DNA of 64,000 nt from JAVVXB01 sp036651815 (lineage in GTDB: Bacteria; Bacillota; Clostridia; Christensenellales; CAG-138), in assembly GCA_036651815.1 (NCBI GenBank), contig JAVVXB010000007.1, positions 31,844 to 95,843 on the forward strand, read 5' to 3'. Positions 8,743 through 16,753 of this stretch are shown here, piece after piece. The position numbers were made by a program, and so were the translations under genes. Each line of letters begins with the position of its first letter. Position 1 is the first letter of the stretch. The notes beneath the pieces are model-generated. The model was not told the DNA's origin. It did not search any database and saw only the letters and a program-made list of their open reading frames with translations.

Positions 8743-9438
8743 ACCTAAATAGGCTTTTTGCACGGAGTCGTTGTGCAACAGCGCTTCTGCGGGAGCGGAT
8801 AGCACGATCTTACCGGTTTCCAGTACATAGCCGCGGTGTGCAATGGACAGTGCCATCAGCGCGTTTTGTTCCACAAGCAGAATCGTTGTGCCAGCTTTGT
8901 TCAGCTCCTTGATGATATCAAAGATCTGCTCAACCAGCAACGGCGCAAGGCCCATGGAAGGCTCGTCGAGCATCATGAGCCTTGGACTGGACATGAGCGC
9001 ACGGCCCATGGCTAGCATCTGCTGTTCACCGCCGGAAAGCGTCCCCGCAATCTGGCGGCGGCGTTCCTTGAGTCGCGGGAAACGATCGTAGACGTTGGGT
9101 AGCGAATCGCCCACGCTGGAGAGCGGCTGTGTAAACGCGCCCATCTCAAGATTTTCCTCCACGGTCATCTGACTGAATACGCGGCGTCCTTCCGGTACGT
9201 GCGCAATGCCAGCGGAGACAATCTTGTGGGGTGCCATGGTTTTGATGCTGTGTTCGTTAAAGGTCACATCGCCTGTTTTTGTACGAAGCAGTCCAGAAAT
9301 CGTCTTGAGAATGGTACTTTTGCCCGCGCCGTTTGCGCCGATTAGCGTCACGATTTCTCCGGTTTCCACCGAAAAACTGATATCCCGAATGGCCAGAATA
9401 TTGCCATAGGATACATTGATATTATCAACCTTCAGCAT
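8737..9438 (-). CDS. livF: Branched-chain amino-acid ABC transporter, ATP-binding protein LivF
   Basis: This 233-residue ATPase has Walker A GANGAGKST (residues 34-42), signature LSGGEQQ (about 134-140) and Walker B MMLDEPSMGLAP (D158, E159), followed by the switch histidine region. The phrase VPEGRRVFSQMTVEENLEMG is typical of LivF. The start at 9438 follows AGGAAGGAAA; the ORF extends further upstream only across the end of livG. It is the last gene of livJ-H-M-G-F. Together with LivG it powers uptake of leucine, isoleucine, valine or related substrates. Confidence 0.93.
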   Translation of the reverse strand: MLKVDNINVSYGNILAIRDISFSVETGEIVTLIGANGAGKSTILKTISGLLRTKTGDVTFNEHSIKTMAPHKIVSAGIAHVPEGRRVFSQMTVEENLEMGAFTQPLSSVGDSLPNVYDRFPRLKERRRQIAGTLSGGEQQMLAMGRALMSSPRLMMLDEPSMGLAPLLVEQIFDIIKELNKAGTTILLVEQNALMALSIAHRGYVLETGKIVLSAPAEALLHNDSVQKAYLGG

Positions 9439-10273
9439 ATGCTTTTCCTTCCTGTCTGCGGCCAAGATACGCCTCGATGACAACTGGGTCGTTCTTAATT
9501 TCTTCCGGCGAGCCCTTAGCAATGATCTTGCCGTAATTCAGCACAGCGATGCCCTCACAGATACCCATGACAAGGTTCATATCGTGTTCGATGAGCATGA
9601 TGGCGATCTCAAACGTATTTCGAATCCGCTGGATGTTTTCCATCAATTCGCCAGTTTCGGATGGATTCATGCCTGCGGCAGGTTCATCCAGAAGCAGGAG
9701 CTTTGGATTGGTTGCGAGGGCGCGGACGATCTCCAGTCGACGCTGTGCGCCATATGGGAGGGAACCGGCCTCCGTAGCCGCTAAATCCTGCATGTCGAAA
9801 ATGCTCAGCAACTGCAGTGCGTTTTCGTGGGCCTTGCGTTCGCTTCTCCAGTAGGATGGCAGACGAAACAGGGAGCTGCCCAGCGAATATTCAAAGGCAT
9901 TGTGCAGGCCAATCTTCACATTGTCCTCGACGGTCAGCTTTTTAAACAGACGGATGTTCTGAAAGGTCCGCGCAATGCCCATCCGGTTGAGTTGCCAGGT
10001 TTTTTTGCCGCGGATATCGACACCGTCGAGCAGAATGACGCCGCGTGTGGGCGTATAGACATTGGTCAACAGATTGAACACTGTGGTTTTGCCCGCGCCG
10101 TTCGGCCCGATCAGTCCTGCGATTTCTGTGCGACCGATGACCAGATTAAAGTCGGATACGGCGTGTAAACCGCCGAAATCAATGCCCAGATGATGGATGT
10201 CGAGGATGGGCGCGCTGCCGATATCACGCTCTGGAATCATGCCAAGACTCGGCACAGGAACAAGTTTATCCAT
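9425..10273 (-). CDS. livG: Branched-chain amino-acid ABC transporter, ATP-binding protein LivG
   Basis: The 282-residue protein has about 24 extra N-terminal residues before the usual LDIHHLGIDFGGLHAV start of LivG domains. Walker A is GPNGAGKTT (residues 56-64). LPYGAQRRLEIVRAL replaces the canonical LSGGQ, which is normal for LivG, and Walker B is LLLLDEPAAGMNPSE. The ATG at 10273 overlaps the livM stop (ATGGATAA) and follows GGGTGAAGAG. The 3' end overlaps livF by 14 bases. The overlaps point to coupled translation of the ATPase pair with the permease. Confidence 0.93.
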   Translation of the reverse strand: MDKLVPVPSLGMIPERDIGSAPILDIHHLGIDFGGLHAVSDFNLVIGRTEIAGLIGPNGAGKTTVFNLLTNVYTPTRGVILLDGVDIRGKKTWQLNRMGIARTFQNIRLFKKLTVEDNVKIGLHNAFEYSLGSSLFRLPSYWRSERKAHENALQLLSIFDMQDLAATEAGSLPYGAQRRLEIVRALATNPKLLLLDEPAAGMNPSETGELMENIQRIRNTFEIAIMLIEHDMNLVMGICEGIAVLNYGKIIAKGSPEEIKNDPVVIEAYLGRRQEGKAYAEG

Positions 10274-11303
10274 TCTCTTCACCCGCTTTCTTCTTGGATT
10301 GCTTCTTCCGCTTTTTACCGTTGATCAGATGTTCCAGCAGCCGGCTCAGCGAAAAGTCATAGGTGCCAAACAGGCCGGTAGGTTTAAAGATCATCACAAC
10401 GATGAGCAACAGGGAGTATACGATCATGCGGTACTGGGAAAACGCGCGCAGCAGTTCCGGTACGGCGGTGAGCACCGTTGCTGAGACGACCGAGCCGATC
10501 ATACTACCCATACCACCAAGCACCACCATGACCAGAATTTCGATGGACTTCATAAAGCCGAAGCCAGAAGGATTTAATATGCCCAGGTAGCTGGCGTACA
10601 GTGCGCCGGCTACACCCGCGAATACGGCGGAAACCGTGAAGCCCAGTGTTTTATAATAGGTAAGATTGATTCCGCAGGAGTCTGCCGCAATCTCGTTTTC
10701 GCGTACGGAGAGAATCGCTCGTCCGTGACGTGATTTCATGAGCGTATGAATCAGAAAACACACGATACCCACGCACAGAAAGGTGTTGAGGAACGTCGTG
10801 GTTTTCGGAATGCTCTTGAGGCTTGCCGCGCCGTAGGTGAGCTTGAAGCCCAGCACACTGTCGATGTTTAGTAGCACCACACGAATGATTTCACCAAAGC
10901 CCAGTGTGATAATGGCGAGATAATCGCCCTTGAGCCGCAAGGCGGGAATGCCAATGAGGATGCCGAAGACACCTGCAACCAGACCGCCAAGAAGAATGCC
11001 AATGGGGAATGCGATATCGGCCGGTAGGCCGCTGCGCGTCATGAAAATGGCGGATGCATATGCGCCGATGGCCATAAAGCCCGCGTGACCCAACGGAAGC
11101 TGACCCAGATAGCCGGTGGCAACGTTCAGCGACACGGCCAGGATGATGTTGATGCCAATGAGTACGATGATCTTGGCGTAGTAATTGCCGATGAAACCGC
11201 TCGCAATCAGCGCATTGCCGCCCAGCAGAAACAAAACGAACAGCACTGCGTTGATGCCGTAACGGATTGGCATGGGGATGCGTTTGTAAGGTTTATTATC
11301 CAT
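10266..11303 (-). CDS. livM: Branched-chain amino-acid ABC transporter permease LivM
   Basis: The 345-residue permease has about eight to ten membrane helices. NVATGYLGQLPLGHAGFMAIGAY, placed after the first helices, is the LivM hallmark (quoted segment core: GYLGQLPLGHAGF). The EAA-like coupling region is near ENEIAADSCGINLTYYK. The lysine-rich C-terminal tail (GKKRKKQSKKK) is unusually basic. The start at 11303 is preferred over the ATG six bases upstream because AAAGGGG is correctly spaced only from it. It forms the membrane channel with LivH. Confidence 0.92.
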   Translation of the reverse strand: MDNKPYKRIPMPIRYGINAVLFVLFLLGGNALIASGFIGNYYAKIIVLIGINIILAVSLNVATGYLGQLPLGHAGFMAIGAYASAIFMTRSGLPADIAFPIGILLGGLVAGVFGILIGIPALRLKGDYLAIITLGFGEIIRVVLLNIDSVLGFKLTYGAASLKSIPKTTTFLNTFLCVGIVCFLIHTLMKSRHGRAILSVRENEIAADSCGINLTYYKTLGFTVSAVFAGVAGALYASYLGILNPSGFGFMKSIEILVMVVLGGMGSMIGSVVSATVLTAVPELLRAFSQYRMIVYSLLLIVVMIFKPTGLFGTYDFSLSRLLEHLINGKKRKKQSKKKAGEENG

Positions 11304-11315
11304 TTTCATTCCCCT

Positions 11316-12203
11316 TTACACCTTTTCGGTCATCGGACGGCCAAGGAGACCCGTGGGTTTTACCAGCAGTACAATGATCAGAATGGCGAATACAACGCCG
11401 TCCTTCCAGACGGATAGCCCAACGGTGGAAACTAGTGCCTCCGCAAGGCCGATGGCAAGTCCGCCAATCATTGCGCCGGGGATGGAGCCGATGCCGCCCA
11501 ACACCGCCGCAACAAATGCCTTGAGGCCCAGCATGGAGCCCATGGTGGGGGTTGCCTGCGGATAGGCCGAGCAGTAGAGCACGGAACCGATGGCCGCCAG
11601 CGCACTGCCGATGGCAAACGTAAATGAAATGGTGCGGTTAATGTTGATACCCATGAGCTGCGCTGCGCCGGTATCTTCAGAAACGGCGCGCATGGCCTTG
11701 CCCATTTTGGTCTTTCGGATCAGTAGCGTCAGCGCAACCATGGAGATTGCCGTTGTTGCCAGCGTGACGATAGCTGTGCCGGAAACTTCGATGGAGCCAA
11801 ACGATGGATTTGGCAGGGTAAAGAAGGTCGGAATCACCTGCGCATTGGCGCCAAATACCATTTGAGCAACGTTCTCAAGTAGGAATGAAATGCCAATGGC
11901 CGTGATCAAAAGTGAAATGCGCGGAGAACTGCGCAGGGGCTTGTAGGCGATCTTTTCAATCGTTACGCCAAGCAGTACGCAGCCGAAAATCGCGCAGATA
12001 ATTGCAAGCAAAGGACTGAGCGCAAAGCGTGCCATGACGATCCACGCGATGTAAGCGCCAATCATGATGATGTCTCCGTGGGCAAAATTCAACAGCATGA
12101 TGATCCCATAGACCATGCTGTAGCCCAACGCCACGAGTGCATAGATGGAGCCGGATTGCAGTCCGTTGATGATTTGCCGAAGGATGGTGGAAAAGACGGA
12201 CAT
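11316..12203 (-). CDS. livH: Branched-chain amino-acid ABC transporter permease LivH
   Basis: This is a 295-residue permease with about eight membrane helices. NGLQSGSIYALVALGYSMVYG near the N-terminus and LLNFAHGDIIMIGAY are diagnostic for LivH (quoted cores only). FVAAVLGGIGSIPGAMIGG is the conserved cytoplasmic coupling loop region. The start at 12203 follows AGAGAGG at an eight-base spacing; an upstream in-frame extension of seven residues lacks a site. It lies 134 bases downstream of livJ, with a stem-loop in that gap. Confidence 0.92.
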   Translation of the reverse strand: MSVFSTILRQIINGLQSGSIYALVALGYSMVYGIIMLLNFAHGDIIMIGAYIAWIVMARFALSPLLAIICAIFGCVLLGVTIEKIAYKPLRSSPRISLLITAIGISFLLENVAQMVFGANAQVIPTFFTLPNPSFGSIEVSGTAIVTLATTAISMVALTLLIRKTKMGKAMRAVSEDTGAAQLMGININRTISFTFAIGSALAAIGSVLYCSAYPQATPTMGSMLGLKAFVAAVLGGIGSIPGAMIGGLAIGLAEALVSTVGLSVWKDGVVFAILIIVLLVKPTGLLGRPMTEKV

Positions 12204-12266
12204 AACTATTACCTCTCTTGACATGCGGGCGGGTTACGCCCCATGTCCACTGAAACGGCCGAAGCC

Positions 12267-12292
12267 GTGCGAGGGGGAAAATGCCCCCGCAC
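12267..12292 (-). terminator. Intercistronic stem-loop between livJ and livH
   Basis: GTGCG-GGGG and CCCC-CGCAC arms flank a CATTTT-type loop. There is no long T run, so it more likely protects the livJ message or partly attenuates than fully terminates. Confidence 0.6.
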
Positions 12293-12337
12293 AGTCTCCG
12301 AACCCTACAATCGGCAAGACCGTTCTTACCGCATGAA

Positions 12338-13531
12338 TTAGAACATTTCCTTGAAGGTCTCGACACCATCGGTCAGCGTCATGATGACGGCATCCTTGAT
12401 GGGGTTATTGTTCTCATCAAAGGTGTAGCCATTGGCACTGGTGACGCCGTCGACGCTGGCGCCTTCGCTCTTGATGGCATCAATGACCGCTTGCTTATAG
12501 GCATCACTGCCCTGTTTTTCGCCGGAAGCTTCGGCCTTTGTGAGGGCTGCACACATTAAGCTGGCTGCATCATAGGCCAGCGCTGCAAACATATTGGGGA
12601 CATCTTCGCCGTATGCGGTCTTGTATGCCGCTTCAAAGGACTTGACCGCATCCGTCGAGTTGGGGGCATAAGCGGAGCAGTAGTAGCTGCCCTCAAGGTC
12701 GGCGGCGGAAGCATATTGCGCGATGCCTGCCCAACCATCGCCACCCAAAAAGGTTGCGGTGAGGCCGATGGAGCGAGCCTGCGTGATGATCATACCGTCA
12801 TCCTGATAGTAGTTTGGGCAGAAGACGACATCCGGATTTTTACTCATGATATTGGTCAGCTGTGCTTTAAAGTCCACGTCGCCCTTGGCGTAGCCTTCTT
12901 GCGCAACCACTTCGATTCCAAGTTCCGCACATTTTGCGACAAAAGCTTCGGCAAGACCGGCAGAGTAAGCATCGCCCGTCTGCACAATGACGCCGGCAGT
13001 CTTGGCGGAGAGCTTCTCGGTAGCATAGGTAGCCATCTTTTCACCCTGGAAAGGATCAATGAAGCAGGTGCGGAACACATTGGTGTACACCGTGCCATCG
13101 CTTTCGTTGACGGTGACGGCCGCGGCGGTGGCGGATGCGGTGATCATGGGCATGTTGATCGGATAAGCTTCTCCGACAACTGCGATGGTATTGCCGGTCA
13201 GGACGTCGCCCACGAGGCAGGTGATGCCATCCTGATCGACCATGCGGTTGAACGCGGTGACGGCTTCTGCGTCGTCACCCTTGTTGTCATACGCAACGAC
13301 CTTGACCTGTTTGCCATTGATGCCGCCTGCGGCGTTGAGTTGGTCGAAGTAGAGCTGCGCGCCGTTTCTGACGGCCAGGCCATAGACAGCGGTGTCACCG
13401 GTATAGGGGCCTTCCATGCCGACGATGATTTCGCCAGTGGCGGTGTCAGTGGCGGGTGCTGCCGGCGCACAGCCGGCGAATACAGCGGCCATCATCATGA
13501 GAGCCATTACAGTGCAAAACATTTTTTTCAT
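12338..13531 (-). CDS. livJ: Branched-chain amino-acid-binding lipoprotein LivJ/LivK type
   Basis: This 397-residue lipoprotein has a basic start (MKKMF), a hydrophobic core and the lipobox AVFAGC with the lipidated Cys at residue 20. An Ala/Pro/Thr linker follows. The mature part begins GEIIVGMEGPYTGDTAVYG, the standard opening of periplasmic binding fold type I amino-acid receptors, and GVIVQTGDAYSAGLAEAF and DVVFCPNYY match later strands (cores only). It follows GGGAGG at a good distance. It captures the substrate outside the membrane for LivHMGF. The exact amino acid is not fixed by sequence. Confidence 0.9.
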   Translation of the reverse strand: MKKMFCTVMALMMMAAVFAGCAPAAPATDTATGEIIVGMEGPYTGDTAVYGLAVRNGAQLYFDQLNAAGGINGKQVKVVAYDNKGDDAEAVTAFNRMVDQDGITCLVGDVLTGNTIAVVGEAYPINMPMITASATAAAVTVNESDGTVYTNVFRTCFIDPFQGEKMATYATEKLSAKTAGVIVQTGDAYSAGLAEAFVAKCAELGIEVVAQEGYAKGDVDFKAQLTNIMSKNPDVVFCPNYYQDDGMIITQARSIGLTATFLGGDGWAGIAQYASAADLEGSYYCSAYAPNSTDAVKSFEAAYKTAYGEDVPNMFAALAYDAASLMCAALTKAEASGEKQGSDAYKQAVIDAIKSEGASVDGVTSANGYTFDENNNPIKDAVIMTLTDGVETFKEMF

Positions 13532-13595
13532 TTTTTTATTTCCTCCCTATTATTGCTTATTTGTTCGGGTGGCTTTCGCTGCCCGAATTAAAAAA

Positions 13596-13620
13596 CGGCG
13601 GTTCCGCTTTGGAACCGCCG
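13596..13620 (-). terminator. Rho-independent terminator after the 71-residue gene
   Basis: A perfect ten-base stem, CGGCGGTTCC with GGAACCGCCG, has a five-base loop. On the minus strand it is followed by TTTTTTAA. It lies between the small membrane-protein gene and livJ, so it may also act as an attenuator for the liv operon. Confidence 0.8.
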
Positions 13621-13636
13621 CAATTTACCTAAAAAA

Positions 13637-13852
13637 TCAGGATACAGCTTTGTTCCGATGCGGAGTATGGCGCACTAGCGCCAGGCTAATCAGGATGCCG
13701 CATAGTACAGCAACCAAAATAAGCAATACGCTCAGCGAAATGCTGAGCGTACGAAGAATCAGAATAGAAGAAGTTGCCGCAGCGCACGCAAACATAGCAG
13801 ATGCGGCTGGCATCGCGTTGGTGTAGGCTTTGTTTGCGGTCGTGTTTTTCAT
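13637..13852 (-). CDS. Small membrane protein, 71 residues, unknown function
   Basis: No family is recognised. The protein has a polar N-terminal part, a small-residue-rich segment (AMFACAAATSS) and a strong hydrophobic helix (LSVLLILVAVLCGILISLALV), then a short basic tail. It is accepted as a gene because it has all external signals: a consensus promoter at 13891-13919, GGAG at proper spacing before ATG, and a perfect terminator just after the stop. It is directly upstream of livJ on the same strand. A role linked to amino-acid transport is possible but unsupported. Confidence 0.6.
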   Translation of the reverse strand: MKNTTANKAYTNAMPAASAMFACAAATSSILILRTLSISLSVLLILVAVLCGILISLALVRHTPHRNKAVS

Positions 13853-13890
13853 GGTGCGGCTCCGTTCTGCAAATATTTGATAATGGGGTT

Positions 13891-13919
13891 AATTTAGCAC
13901 CATTCTTTCGCCTTGTCAA
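13891..13919 (-). promoter_or_regulatory. Consensus sigma-A promoter for the 71-residue gene
   Basis: On the minus strand, TTGACA is followed after 17 bases by TAAATT, about 40 bases before the ATG at 13852. It may also drive livJHMGF if read-through occurs at 13596-13620. Confidence 0.75.
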
Positions 13920-14109
13920 GCAAAAGAATATATTTTCTACATTTATTTTATGATGGTTCGCCTTAGACGTGTTACAGGACATTTACGCGGACGCAAGAAT
14001 ATGGTATCATGCAACATAATTACAGACAAGTGCGCCAGCCGGGTATGCACTTGCTTTTCCAGAATCGTTCCGGCGTTTCGGATGCCAAAAGGTAGGAGGA
14101 ATGTAGCGG

Positions 14110-15375
14110 ATGAGGAGACTCAAATCATTGGGAAAATTTACAGGTATTTTTGCATGCCTTATGATTGGCGGCTATGTACTACTGTTTATCGCGGGGTTGA
14201 TTTCCCAGGAAGCAGTCACCGACAGCATGCAACTCTCCGCCAGCCAACTGAAAGAGGAGGGCTATGCGCCCGTGCTGCTGATTCGCAGCGATGGTTCCTA
14301 TCAACTGGATAATTTTTCAGAAACGCGCATGCTGCTTTCCAGTTTATATATGAACACGCGTGAGACACCGAAGTCGGTTTTGATCAATCCGACCTATGAA
14401 GGCGAGCATGATCCGATTGCTACCATCAATGCGGTTGCCGAAACTGGCAATTTTCCATCGGCAGACACGTATTTTACGCATGCGATCATGGGTTTTCGTT
14501 CCGTAATCCGCGTACTGCTTGCTTTTTTGAATCTGAGGCAGATTCGGCGCTTGCTGATGTGGCTGGTTCTGCTGCTGTTTACGGCGAATGTGCTCAGCAT
14601 TCGGAGGCACAGCAGCATACTCATGTCCTTTCTATTTGCTGCGGCGTTTCTGTCGATTAATCCGATCATGGTGATGAGCTCTCTCCAGTATGCCTGCTGC
14701 TTCATCCTTGCGCTGACCGCAATGCTGTTGATGCCGTATATCGGCAAATGGAAGATATCCGAGCCGATGGTATTTTTTATCATCGGCGGTGTTACCCAGT
14801 ATTTTGACCTGTACACCGTACCCATCATCACCTTTGGACTACCCATCATCATTCGCCTGCTGATCAAGCAGCGTGAAGGTGAATTGCTGACGTTTCGCGC
14901 GGATCTCGTTTTTGTGTGCAAGTGTCTTGGTGCGTGGCTAACCGCCTACGTTGGCATGTGGCTGTGCAATCTGTGGGTCACCACACTTTTTACGGATTTC
15001 AATGCGTGGAAGGACGGAATCGCGGTGCTTGGCGAGAGCATTGGAATTCCTGGGCATGTACATCCGTTATCCGCGCTTGCGGGGGCATTCAAATATCTTG
15101 TGACCATTGAGTGCGCACTATGCCTGATTGGGTTTATCATTGCTTGGCCGTTTATGATGGATACCCGCGCACGAAGGAAGGTTGGCTATCGGCAGGGCCG
15201 CATCTTCCTGCTGATTGCGCTGCTGCCGGTTGCTTGGCTTGCAATCAGTTCACACAGCGTGCTGCATGAGGGGTATTATCAATACCGGGTGCTCATTGTA
15301 ACTATTTTTAGTGGATTGTGTTTTTATGCAAAGCCAACACAATACCTTGAAAAGAACATGCGAAAGCCTATATAA
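14110..15375 (+). CDS. Polytopic membrane protein of unknown function
   Basis: The 421-residue protein has one membrane helix at about residues 10-32, then a soluble, probably extracytoplasmic segment of about 100 residues (from SQEAVTDSMQL to ADTYFTHAIMG), and then seven to nine further helices. TQYFDLYTVPIITFGLP lies in a loop after the fifth helix. The layout of one helix, an outer domain and a helical bundle recalls glycosyltransferase-like or polymer-modifying membrane proteins, but no catalytic motif is obvious. AGGAGG is ten bases before the ATG. The last codons overlap the promoter of the next gene. Confidence 0.75.
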   Translation: MRRLKSLGKFTGIFACLMIGGYVLLFIAGLISQEAVTDSMQLSASQLKEEGYAPVLLIRSDGSYQLDNFSETRMLLSSLYMNTRETPKSVLINPTYEGEHDPIATINAVAETGNFPSADTYFTHAIMGFRSVIRVLLAFLNLRQIRRLLMWLVLLLFTANVLSIRRHSSILMSFLFAAAFLSINPIMVMSSLQYACCFILALTAMLLMPYIGKWKISEPMVFFIIGGVTQYFDLYTVPIITFGLPIIIRLLIKQREGELLTFRADLVFVCKCLGAWLTAYVGMWLCNLWVTTLFTDFNAWKDGIAVLGESIGIPGHVHPLSALAGAFKYLVTIECALCLIGFIIAWPFMMDTRARRKVGYRQGRIFLLIALLPVAWLAISSHSVLHEGYYQYRVLIVTIFSGLCFYAKPTQYLEKNMRKPI

Positions 15376-15376
15376 T
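15347..15376 (+). promoter_or_regulatory. Promoter for the DUF1015-aspartokinase pair
   Basis: TTGAAA and TATAAT are spaced 18 bases apart, 34 bases before the start at 15410. It sits inside the end of the preceding membrane-protein gene. Confidence 0.65.
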
Positions 15377-15409
15377 AGATATCAGTATTTTTTTGGAGGA
15401 TTAGCAAGT

Positions 15410-16732
15410 ATGGATCGTTACTGTAACAATGTCGGTGTATGCGTGCCGCGTGTCCTGCTCCCGAAAGAGGGTTCCAATTTCATGAAATGGGCGGTTGTAG
15501 CCTGTGACCAATATACTTCGCAACCAGAATACTGGGCATCGGCGAAGAAATTTGTTGGCAAAGCACCTTCAACGCTGGAATTAATCCTCCCGGAGGCCTT
15601 TCTGGGGAAACCGGAGGAGAAGGAGAAGATTGCGTCAATCCGCCAGCATATGCGCGACTATCTAAAGACCGGCGTGCTGGAAGAGAAGCCACAAGGGTTT
15701 GTACTGGTTACCCGCACGGTGGCGGGGCAGACGCGCACCGGCCTTGTGATGGCACTGGACCTAGACGCATATGATTATCATAAGGGCGCGGTGACTTTAA
15801 TTCGCGCCACAGAAGGTACGATTGAATCTCGTATTCCTCCGCGCCTGAAGATTCGTGAAGGCGCGCCGCTGGAACTGCCACATATTCTTGTGCTGATTGA
15901 CGACCCGGAAAAAACCGTCATTGAGCCGCTTGTGGCGGATCAGAAACGGTTCAGCTTGCTCTACAATACCGATCTCATGCTGGGCGGCGGTCATATTGAA
16001 GGGCGTTTGGTTTCCGAAGAGCCGGCCATTCTTGGTGTGCTTTCCGCTCTTGATAAATTGGCAAATCCGGAATCCTTTGGCAACAAGTATGGGGAAGGGG
16101 CTGCACCGTTACTGTTTGCCATGGGAGATGGAAACCACAGCTTTGCTACAGCCAAGGCGTACTGGGAAAAGATTAAGGCGCAGTTGCCGGAAGAGGAACG
16201 GGTGGATCATCCGGCGCGTTATGCACTTGTGGAGGTAGAGAATGTCCATGACGATGGCATTGTGTTTGAGCCAATCCATCGCGTGGTATTCGGGTTGTTT
16301 GGAAACGGCGCAATTGAAAAACTGCAAAAAGTACTGAAAACACAGAATGGGGACGTTTGCGTGCAGCTTGGCGAGCACAAGGCCGCAGGTGGAGACGTCA
16401 AGCATGTGCTACCGTTTATCACGGGTGAAACCAGCGGCGCGTTTATCGTCGAAAAACCCGTGCAGCAGCTGGCCGTCGGGACGCTGCAAAGCGCGATTGA
16501 TGCCGTGCTTGCGGAGAACCCCGGCGCGGAGGTGGATTATATCCATGGTGTGGACGTGGTTCGCGAACTGATCAAAACCGGTAATGCCATCGGCTTTTTG
16601 CTGCCTTCCATGGGTAAGAAGGAGCTGTTTCCGACTGTCATTTATGATGGTGCATTGCCAAGGAAGACCTTCTCGATGGGGGAAGCGAATGAAAAACGGT
16701 ACTATATGGAGTGCCGTCTCATAGAAAAATAA
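15410..16732 (+). CDS. DUF1015 family protein
   Basis: This 440-residue cytosolic protein starts at an ATG after TTGGAGGA. The opening VCVPRVLLPKEG and the early AVVACDQYTSQPEYW match DUF1015, and AMGDGNHSFATAKAYWE around residue 240 is the strongest conserved block of the family, with Asp, Asn and His in a row suggestive of an active or metal site. Function is not established. It is followed 21 bases later by aspartokinase and shares its promoter, so a link to amino-acid metabolism is a reasonable inference. Confidence 0.85.
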   Translation: MDRYCNNVGVCVPRVLLPKEGSNFMKWAVVACDQYTSQPEYWASAKKFVGKAPSTLELILPEAFLGKPEEKEKIASIRQHMRDYLKTGVLEEKPQGFVLVTRTVAGQTRTGLVMALDLDAYDYHKGAVTLIRATEGTIESRIPPRLKIREGAPLELPHILVLIDDPEKTVIEPLVADQKRFSLLYNTDLMLGGGHIEGRLVSEEPAILGVLSALDKLANPESFGNKYGEGAAPLLFAMGDGNHSFATAKAYWEKIKAQLPEEERVDHPARYALVEVENVHDDGIVFEPIHRVVFGLFGNGAIEKLQKVLKTQNGDVCVQLGEHKAAGGDVKHVLPFITGETSGAFIVEKPVQQLAVGTLQSAIDAVLAENPGAEVDYIHGVDVVRELIKTGNAIGFLLPSMGKKELFPTVIYDGALPRKTFSMGEANEKRYYMECRLIEK

Positions 16733-16753
16733 CAAATAAGGAAACAAACCGAC

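Noticed and set aside
12716..13591. 291-codon plus-strand frame opposite livJ
   Set aside because: Gly/His-rich antisense composition typical of a shadow; livJ has signal peptide, lipobox and ribosome site.
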